From JBFELO01 sp041552055 (GTDB lineage: Bacteria > Acidobacteriota > Thermoanaerobaculia > Thermoanaerobaculales > Sulfomarinibacteraceae), in the NCBI GenBank assembly GCA_041552055.1, contig JBFELO010000120.1, forward strand, positions 1-14,227: DNA of 14,227 nt. The letters run 5' to 3'. The notes beneath the pieces were generated by a model. It saw only the letters and a list, made by a program, of their open reading frames with translations. It was not told the origin of the DNA and ran no database searches. Made by a program: the position numbers and the translations under genes. Numbering within the stretch: the first letter of the stretch is position 1; every line of letters begins with the position of its first letter. Positions 7,512 through 12,999 of the stretch are shown here, in pieces.

Positions 7512-8666
7512 TTAGGATTCGTTCCCGTTCGCCGGCCGCTCGATACCGTGGTCCCTGAGCTTTCGCCACAGCGTGACCCGCGAGATACCGAGGCGATCCG
7601 CCGCCTCCTGCATGCGCCACTCGCTGCGATCGAGCACCTCTCGTAACAGCCTCTTCTCGAGCGCAGCCAGTGGGTTGGTTTCGCGCAAGAGCTCGTCCAC
7701 TAGCTCGGTCGCATAGCCGTCGTTCGGCACGTGACGCTCCTCGAGGCGCTCCCCGGCGACTGCGACCGCGGCGTGGATCACGTTCCGCATTTTGGTGAAT
7801 CCCAGTTCCCTGGCCATCCGACTCAGCCGAGCCAGGGCATCCGGCGAGACGTCGGTGCGGGGGGCGATGCTGTCCACCCAGGCACTCATCACGAGCGGCA
7901 GGTCGTCACCGAAGTCGGCAGCCACCGGCAACTCGACGATGGTGTACGACCCATCACAGTCGTGGTCGACGTCATCAACGGTCTGCACGGCAACGACGAC
8001 TCTCCACCCCTCCGGGACCGCCGCCTGAAGGACCGCGTCGGCTTCGTCCCCGCTGGCAAACACGGTCCCGGGCGGCCACTGCGGCACCACGTCGAACGAG
8101 CCGGCCCAGCCGTGAAACAGAGACTCGGGGACACCCGAGAACCGATGCACAGCCCGGGCGACATCGGCACATGCGGGCTCGTCGCCCACCAAAATCACGT
8201 GATTCCCCGCCGCGGCAACGCGTTGCAGCCGACGCCGCAGCTCAGCCGTGAACTCGCTCCTGCCGGCGAGCAGGAACCCGGGATCCGGCTCGGCCGGCCT
8301 CAGGATCTCGACTGCCCCGTTGAAGCCACCTCGGTCGTCAAGCATCGGGATCACCGTAACGTGGAGTGGTACCGGCGTCCCGTCACTCGCCAGGTACACG
8401 GTCGAAAAGTTCTCCACCTTTGTCAGGTCGTCCGCCAACGCGAACGTCAGCGGACATGCATTCTCGCAGTCGAGCCCCCGCGTCGTGAGCCGGCATCGTC
8501 CACCGACCTTCTGGTCGTCCTCGTACCCGAGCAACCGGCGCGCGCGCCGGTTGACGAACTTCAACATACGGTCGCGATCGAGTACGAGAACGCCGTCGTC
8601 GAGATGCTGGAAGACCAGGGGCCAGGCATCACGGAGCAGCTCCGGCAGATCGATCGGTCGGCTCAC
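7512..8666 (-). CDS. PAS-domain regulator with degenerate sigma-54 activator AAA+ domain and Fis-type HTH
   Basis: 384 aa, GTG start. A TGA lies two codons upstream, so no longer start is possible; the Shine-Dalgarno is weak. A PAS domain (about 15-123) has a Cys cluster, C58, C67 and C71, in a C-x8-C-x3-CPL pattern. Residues 131-313 follow the NtrC central domain in order: an AGRS start (134-137), a VILVGDEPACADVARAVHR line at the Walker A place (157-175), GTVFASGDEADAVLQ at the Walker B place (200-214), RVVVAVQ (222-228) and ELGFTKMRNVIHAAVAVAGE (287-306) at the WPGNVREL region. The Walker A Lys is Ala, the DE pair is gone, and no GAFTGA loop exists, so ATP hydrolysis and sigma-54 contact should be lost. 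The C-terminus (about 333-374) is a Fis-type helix-turn-helix (EAADRLGISRVTLWRKL). It probably binds DNA as a sensor-regulator independent of sigma-54 activation. The effector is unknown. Confidence 0.8.
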   Translation of the reverse strand: MSRPIDLPELLRDAWPLVFQHLDDGVLVLDRDRMLKFVNRRARRLLGYEDDQKVGGRCRLTTRGLDCENACPLTFALADDLTKVENFSTVYLASDGTPVPLHVTVIPMLDDRGGFNGAVEILRPAEPDPGFLLAGRSEFTAELRRRLQRVAAAGNHVILVGDEPACADVARAVHRFSGVPESLFHGWAGSFDVVPQWPPGTVFASGDEADAVLQAAVPEGWRVVVAVQTVDDVDHDCDGSYTIVELPVAADFGDDLPLVMSAWVDSIAPRTDVSPDALARLSRMARELGFTKMRNVIHAAVAVAGERLEERHVPNDGYATELVDELLRETNPLAALEKRLLREVLDRSEWRMQEAADRLGISRVTLWRKLRDHGIERPANGNES

Positions 8667-8722
8667 GCCTCACGTAACACCCGCCACTGGCCGGAAATTC
8701 GCTCGGCGACCATCCCCCACCC

Positions 8723-8776
8723 TCCCAGAACTTGTGGGCCTGTGGGCCCGTGGGATTCATCGGACCTGCTCTGGGA
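8723..8776. repeat. nested inverted repeats with tandem TGTGGGCC units
   Basis: In the gap between the PAS regulator and the 71-aa gene, 7-bp arms TCCCAGA (8723-8729) and TCTGGGA (8770-8776) enclose a small GGGCC/GGCCC hairpin (8736-8749). The latter is made of two TGTGGGCC-like units. The stretch before it (CATCCCCCACCCTCCC, 8711-8726) recurs almost exactly near 9171-9186. Nothing coding is seen in this 158-nt gap. Confidence 0.5.
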
Positions 8777-8824
8777 GAACCCTCACTCCCTCAGGCGCAC
8801 ATGCACTCAAGCCCTTCCTAAACC

Positions 8825-9040
8825 TCAGCGCTCGATCTCAAAGTCCTCGGCTCGCTCGGGCTCAGGATCCGTGAAGTAGATGGCGGCGTGGGCTATGGGG
8901 ACGAACATGGTGTGGCGGTTGCCCTTCACCGCCACCTCGACGTGGTAGAAACCCTGCGGGGAGATCGCCACCAACGTCGCGGCGGTCCCCTTGGCATCGA
9001 TTAACGGACAGTACAGGGAGACCTTTCCCGGGATTTCCAT
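8825..9040 (-). CDS. small conserved-looking hypothetical protein, 71 aa
   Basis: 71 aa, ATG start with AAAGGAGC about 6 nt upstream and a candidate promoter 22-50 nt upstream, so I believe it is real. The sequence is mostly beta-strand-like (VSLYCPLI, AATLVAISP, FYHVEVAV, HTMFVPIAHAAIYF) with an acidic tail (DPEPERAEDFEIER). It has no signal peptide and no membrane segment. The fold could be a small beta-barrel, but I cannot name a family. The single Cys (C11) forms no motif. It is transcribed alone, between the PAS regulator and a repeat-rich gap. Function unknown. Confidence 0.7.
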   Translation of the reverse strand: MEIPGKVSLYCPLIDAKGTAATLVAISPQGFYHVEVAVKGNRHTMFVPIAHAAIYFTDPEPERAEDFEIER

Positions 9041-9061
9041 GGCCGCTCCTTTCGCATTCCT

Positions 9062-9090
9062 ATTCTACTCGGCGCCCCGATGCCGCCCAA
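9062..9090 (-). promoter_or_regulatory. sigma-70-type promoter of the 71-aa gene
   Basis: On the minus strand TTGGGC (9085-9090) and TAGAAT (9062-9067) are separated by exactly 17 nt. Transcription would start near 9055, giving a leader of about 15 nt that contains the Shine-Dalgarno. Confidence 0.5.
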
Positions 9091-9102
9091 CCGCCCAGCC
9101 AG

Positions 9103-9175
9103 GGAGTGAGGGGGTGAGGGGGTGAGAGCCGCCCCCGCCCGGGGGCGAGATGCGAGATGCGAGATACGAGATCCC
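9103..9175. repeat. tandem GGGGGTGA units, GC hairpin and tandem GAGATGC heptamers
   Basis: Three units of the GGAGTGA/GGGGGTGA type (9103-9126) are followed by a 7-bp hairpin CGCCCCC/GGGGGCG (9130-9136 with 9141-9147, 4-nt loop). Then come four heptamers GAGATGC, GAGATGC, GAGATAC, GAGATCC (9147-9174). This is non-coding tandem repeat DNA upstream of the 71-aa gene's promoter. The GGGGTGA theme also appears in the minus-strand reading of the modules at 403-454 and 9533-9584. Confidence 0.75.
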
Positions 9176-9353
9176 CCACCCTCCCGGAGCGCCCTCTTCA
9201 TCGTCATCGTCATCGATGATCTTCGACCACCCCGGGGCTCGAGATCGCGTGGGGCACGCGAATGGGCCGTGCCGTCATCACTGTGTCGTTCGCTTCGACT
9301 GGCTGACACCCGACGTGCCCCCTCCCCATCGCCCTCCCCGAGGGTGTCCCTTC

Positions 9354-9411
9354 GACAATGTTGGGACCTCACGGGCCGCCCCAACCCGGTGACGCTGCTA
9401 CCAACATTGTC
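9354..9411. repeat. nested-hairpin module, copy B
   Basis: A perfect 11-bp outer stem GACAATGTTGG/CCAACATTGTC (9354-9364 with 9401-9411) encloses an inner stem TCACGGG/CCCgGTGA (9369-9375 with 9385-9392, one bulged G). The layout matches copy A at 250-297, but the inner stem sequence differs. Confidence 0.8.
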
Positions 9412-9532
9412 AAAGACGGTACGCCCGCGCGAGGCGCGGTCAACGGCCTACCATTCGCACCGGTCAGCGCACACCTGAGGCGGTCTCTCCGGGACGCGCA
9501 CCCCGACGGTTCCTGTATCCTGGATCCTGGAA

Positions 9533-9584
9533 CCCTCAACCCCTCATCCCCAGGCCGCACAGCGGCCGGCCATCCCCTCATCCC
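9533..9584 (-). repeat. 52-nt hairpin module, copy B, containing the NtrC-family stop codon
   Basis: The stem GGCCGC/GCGGCC (9553-9558 with 9562-9567) has a 3-nt loop. Two stem pairs are swapped relative to copy A with pairing kept. The TGA of the NtrC-family gene (9578-9580) sits at the same module position as the GT39 stop in copy A. Confidence 0.8.
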
Positions 9585-10984
9585 GGCGGAATGTCGTCGG
9601 GGGATACACCATCGGCACGTGGCGAGATCTCGCCGTACTCCTTGAGCTTGCGCTGGAGGGTCCTGAGGCCAATGCGGAGCAGCTTTGCCGCGTTGGCCCG
9701 GTGCCCTCCGGTGTACTCCAGGGTCCTGAGGATCGCCTCGCGCTCGATTGCCGCCATCTCGCGAGGCTGCCACGCCCCGGTGCTCGAGACCGCGGGCGCC
9801 GACGACGGCACACGATAGTCACTCGGGAGGTCCTCGAGAGTGATCTCGTCGCCGCCCGCGAACAACACGAGCGACTCCACGAGGTTGCGGAGTTCGCGCA
9901 CGTTACCAGGCCAGGGATGTCGTTCCAGGGCTGCCAACACCGACGGATGAACTCCACGCACATCGCGCCCCAGCTCGTCATTGAAGATCCGGAGGAAGTG
10001 CTGCACAAAGATCGGGATGTCCTCGGCCCGCTCGCGCAACGGCGGAATGAGAAGCGTCACCACCTTGAGCCGGTAATACAGATCCTGACGAAACCTGCGA
10101 TCGGCGACCCAACGCTCGAGGTTCCGGTTGGTGGCGGCCACCAGCCGGAAGTCGACGGGCAGCTGTACGTTACCCCCGACCCTGGTGACCGTGCGTTCCT
10201 CGAGCACCCGCAGCAGCTTGACCTGGAGGTCTGGCGAGAGCTCCGAGATCTCGTCCAGAAACAACGTCCCGCCGTCGGCCGACTCGATGAGCCCGATGCG
10301 TCGCTGGTGGGCGCCCGTAAAGGCTCCCTTCTCGTGCCCGAACAACTCGGACTCGAGGATTTCGCCCGGGATCGCGCCACAGTTGACCGCCACGAACGGG
10401 CCGTCGGCTCGCGGCGAATTCTGGTGCAGCGCGTTGGCGACCAACTCCTTGCCGGCGCCCGACTCGCCGACGATCAGCACGGTGGAACGGGTCGGCGCCA
10501 CCAACCGCAGCTTCTCGATCAACTCCTCCATGGCTCGAGAGTGACCCACGATCCCCTCGAACCCGAACGACTTGTCGAGCCGCTGACGAAGCCTCCGGTT
10601 TTCGTCGGTGAGCACGCGACGGTCGATTGCCAGCTGGACACGCTGCCGCAACTCCTGCATCTCGACGGGCTTGCTGAGGTAGTCGTCGGCTCCGTCCTCC
10701 TGGAGGGCCTTGACCGCATCCTTCACCTCGGCGAATGCCGTCACCAGCAAGAACGGCAGATCGGGACGCATGGCGCGCACATGGCGGAGCAGCTCGTAGC
10801 CGTCCATGCCGGGCATCCGCACGTCCGAGACCACCACATCCACCGGCTCGTCGGTCTCGAGGGCTGCCAGCGCGTCTTCGGCCGAGGGGAACCCCCGCAC
10901 CTCGTACCGGACTCGCTCAAGCGTGCGCATCATCGCCTCGCGCGAGCCGTCGTCATCGTCCACCACGAAAATCACGTTTGCCAC
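9578..10984 (-). CDS. NtrC-family sigma-54-dependent response regulator
   Basis: 468 aa, GTG start with GGGAGG about 6 nt upstream. The receiver domain (1-120) has D10-D11-D12, phosphoacceptor D54, T82 and K105. The AAA+ domain (about 143-372) has Walker A GESGAGKE (173-180), the sigma-54-contacting GAFTGA loop (220-225), Walker B GGTLFLDEI (238-246), the arginine-finger region FRQDLYYRL (298-306) and WPGNVREL (358-365). A Fis-type helix-turn-helix lies at about 410-450 (ANAAKLLRIGLRTLQRKLKEY). All catalytic motifs are intact, so it should activate sigma-54 promoters when phosphorylated. The start overlaps the ligA end by 13 nt, pointing to one transcript with ligA and pcnB. No partner kinase is in the window. 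No -24/-12 promoter was found nearby, so its targets are unknown. The stop codon lies in a dispersed repeat. Confidence 0.95.
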   Translation of the reverse strand: MANVIFVVDDDDGSREAMMRTLERVRYEVRGFPSAEDALAALETDEPVDVVVSDVRMPGMDGYELLRHVRAMRPDLPFLLVTAFAEVKDAVKALQEDGADDYLSKPVEMQELRQRVQLAIDRRVLTDENRRLRQRLDKSFGFEGIVGHSRAMEELIEKLRLVAPTRSTVLIVGESGAGKELVANALHQNSPRADGPFVAVNCGAIPGEILESELFGHEKGAFTGAHQRRIGLIESADGGTLFLDEISELSPDLQVKLLRVLEERTVTRVGGNVQLPVDFRLVAATNRNLERWVADRRFRQDLYYRLKVVTLLIPPLRERAEDIPIFVQHFLRIFNDELGRDVRGVHPSVLAALERHPWPGNVRELRNLVESLVLFAGGDEITLEDLPSDYRVPSSAPAVSSTGAWQPREMAAIEREAILRTLEYTGGHRANAAKLLRIGLRTLQRKLKEYGEISPRADGVSPDDIPPG

Positions 10985-12999
10985 AGTCCCCTCCCGGCGA
11001 GCTCCTCCACGAGTCGCTCGAGCGCACCTTCGTCAAGGACCTCGACACCGATGCGTCTCGCGGTCTCGAGCTTGCCGCCGGCGTCGCCACCGGCGACCAG
11101 GTAGGAGGTCTTGCGCGATACCGACCCGGTCACCTTGGCCCCGAGCTCCTCGAGACGCGCCTTGACCTCGCTTCTGGGCCGGCTCAGGACACCCGTGAGA
11201 ACCACCGTGATCCCCTCCAGGGGCCGCGTTTCGGCCTCTCCCGCGTCGGTTTCCCGGGGATCGATGCCTTGCCCCCGGAGTCGTTTCAACAGGCCTTGGT
11301 TGCCGTCCTCTTCGAACCACGCCCGGATCGACCCCGCCATGACCGGGCCGATCCCGTCGAGCGCCTCGAGCTCGTCGGCGGACGCCGCGCTGAGACGTTC
11401 GATGCTTCCGTACCGCCGCGCCAACGTCCGAGCCGCCCCCTCTCCCACCAGGGGGATGCCGAGTGCAAACAACAGCCGATGCAGCGATCGGCCCCTGGCC
11501 AGGTCGAGCTGTCTCACCAGGTTTGCGGCGGACACGGCGCCCCAGCCCGGCAGCTCGGCGAGCCGTTCGGCATCGAGCGCCCACAGGGACGCGGAGTCTG
11601 AAATCAGCTCCGCTCGTGCCAGCTGGTCCAGCGATCGTTCGCCCAGACCCTCGATGTCCATCGCGCCGCGCGAGACGAAGTGACGCAGCCGCGATGCGAC
11701 GACCGCGGGACAGCTCGGATTGGGGCACCGGAGCGCGACCTCGCCAACCTCGGGAATCACCGGCGTCTCGCACGCCGGACAGCGGTCCGGCGCCGTGACG
11801 GGCTGTGTGTTTGGCGGCCTCTTCGAACTCACGACCCCCATCACCTTGGGTATGACCTCGCCGCCCTTGGTCACCCACACGGTGTCACCGACCCTGACGT
11901 CCAGCCGGGCGACCTCGTCAAAGTTGTGCAACGTGGCGCGCGCCACGGTGGAACCGGCTACGACGACCGGGTCCAGGACAGCCACCGGCGTGAGCACGCC
12001 GGTTCGCCCGACCTGAACCACGATCTCGCGTACCGACGTGGTCTTGCCCTCGGGCGGGAACTTGTAGGCAATGGCCCAGCGCACCGCCCTGGCCGTGGCG
12101 CCGACAGCCTCTCTCTCATGAACCCGGTCGAGCTTGACCACGATGCCGTCGGTGGCAAAATCGAGATTCGCGCGCCGCTCCTCCCAGCGGTCGATGAACC
12201 GCTCCACCTCGTCGATATCGCGGCACCTCGCGTGTCCCGGACTCACCGGGAATCCGAGGGCCTGCAACCGCTCGAGTCCATCCAGATGGCTGTCGTTCGG
12301 CCAACCGTCGGCGCGAGCGAGCTGATAACACCACACCGCCAGCCGTCTGCGCGCAGCCTCCCGTGGGTCGAGCAGACGGATCGATCCTGCCGCGGCGTTC
12401 CTCGGATTGGCGAACTCGGGGTCGCCGGCCTCCGCGCGAACTCGGTTCAGCTCGGCGAAGACCCGGTGCGACAGGTAGACCTCGCCCCGCACCTCGAGCA
12501 CCGGCGGCGCCCCCTCCACCACCAGCGGCAGCCCGCGGATGGTGCGCGCGTTGGTGGTCACATCATCCCCCACGAAACCATCGCCGCGGGTGACCGCACG
12601 GGCGAGTCGACCGTCCTCGTACACCAGCGAGATCGACACACCGTCGATCTTCAACTCCGACGCCAACCAATCCGGTTCAAACCCGAGCTCGCGACACATC
12701 CGCTCGTACCAGGTCCTCAACTCGGCCTTCGAGTAGCTGTTGTCGAGCGACAGCATGGGAACGACGTGCTCGACCTGCTCGAGGCCGTCGATCGGCTCTT
12801 CACCCACCCGTTGGGTGGGCGAGGTCTCGGTCACCAGGTCAGGATGCTCCCGCTCCAGGTTCAGCAGCTCCGTGAAGAGCTGGTCGTACTCGAAGTCCGA
12901 GATCTCGGGCGCGGCCAGCACGTAGTACAGGCGGTCGTGGTGGCGGATCAGCCGACGTAGCACGTCGATCCGGCGCTCCGCCTCGTCGCGCCGGCTCAT
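10972..12999 (-). CDS. ligA: NAD-dependent DNA ligase LigA
   Basis: 675 aa, full length for LigA, which seals nicks during replication and repair using NAD+. The N-terminal Ia domain (about 1-70, with HDRLYYVL and FEYDQLF) binds NAD. The adenylation domain has the active lysine K117 in SELKIDG, with RGEVYL (171-176), FANPRNAAAGSIR (196-208) and DGIVVK (284-289). The OB fold follows (about 320-400). The zinc finger uses C407, C410, C425 and C430. Helix-hairpin-helix repeats lie at about 440-580 and the BRCT domain at about 592-670. The ATG overlaps the pcnB stop by ATGA. Its Shine-Dalgarno is the run of AGG codons that encodes the last arginines of PcnB. It overlaps the NtrC-family gene by 13 nt at the other end. 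It looks intact and is very likely the essential housekeeping copy. Confidence 0.98.
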   Translation of the reverse strand: MSRRDEAERRIDVLRRLIRHHDRLYYVLAAPEISDFEYDQLFTELLNLEREHPDLVTETSPTQRVGEEPIDGLEQVEHVVPMLSLDNSYSKAELRTWYERMCRELGFEPDWLASELKIDGVSISLVYEDGRLARAVTRGDGFVGDDVTTNARTIRGLPLVVEGAPPVLEVRGEVYLSHRVFAELNRVRAEAGDPEFANPRNAAAGSIRLLDPREAARRRLAVWCYQLARADGWPNDSHLDGLERLQALGFPVSPGHARCRDIDEVERFIDRWEERRANLDFATDGIVVKLDRVHEREAVGATARAVRWAIAYKFPPEGKTTSVREIVVQVGRTGVLTPVAVLDPVVVAGSTVARATLHNFDEVARLDVRVGDTVWVTKGGEVIPKVMGVVSSKRPPNTQPVTAPDRCPACETPVIPEVGEVALRCPNPSCPAVVASRLRHFVSRGAMDIEGLGERSLDQLARAELISDSASLWALDAERLAELPGWGAVSAANLVRQLDLARGRSLHRLLFALGIPLVGEGAARTLARRYGSIERLSAASADELEALDGIGPVMAGSIRAWFEEDGNQGLLKRLRGQGIDPRETDAGEAETRPLEGITVVLTGVLSRPRSEVKARLEELGAKVTGSVSRKTSYLVAGGDAGGKLETARRIGVEVLDEGALERLVEELAGRGLWQT

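Larger units (their letters stand above)
9195..9584 (-). repeat. composite intergenic repeat, copy B
   Basis: Downstream of the NtrC-family gene this stretch holds the same modules as copy A. The 52-nt hairpin module is at 9533-9584, the nested hairpin at about 9354-9437, the 28-nt module at 9290-9317 and the trinucleotide run at about 9195-9215. Compared with copy A, the 28-nt module lies on the other side of the nested hairpin. A short ATCCTGG tandem repeat (about 9517-9530) is private to this copy. No supported gene lies in 9041-9577. Confidence 0.8.

Noticed and set aside
9001..9478. Open frames in both directions through the 9041-9577 gap
   Set aside because: They translate tandem repeats and hairpins (serine runs, MTMTMK), and both strands are equally open. 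No coding signal.
9041..9577. Possible insertion sequence or transposase remnant in the repeat-rich gap
   Set aside because: No transposase-like frame, no terminal inverted repeats bounding the whole, and no target duplication seen.
100..9584. CRISPR array as an explanation for the repeats
   Set aside because: Units are of mixed kinds, not regularly spaced, with no uniform spacers and no cas genes.
9195..9600. A sigma-54 (-24/-12) promoter near the activator gene
   Set aside because: I found no TGGCAC-N5-TTGC-like match in the intergenic gaps on either strand.
9701..12960. Long plus-strand frames (9701-11104 and 11680-12960)
   Set aside because: Both lie antisense to intact NtrC-family and ligA genes whose motifs are complete; composition is Arg/His/Pro-rich.
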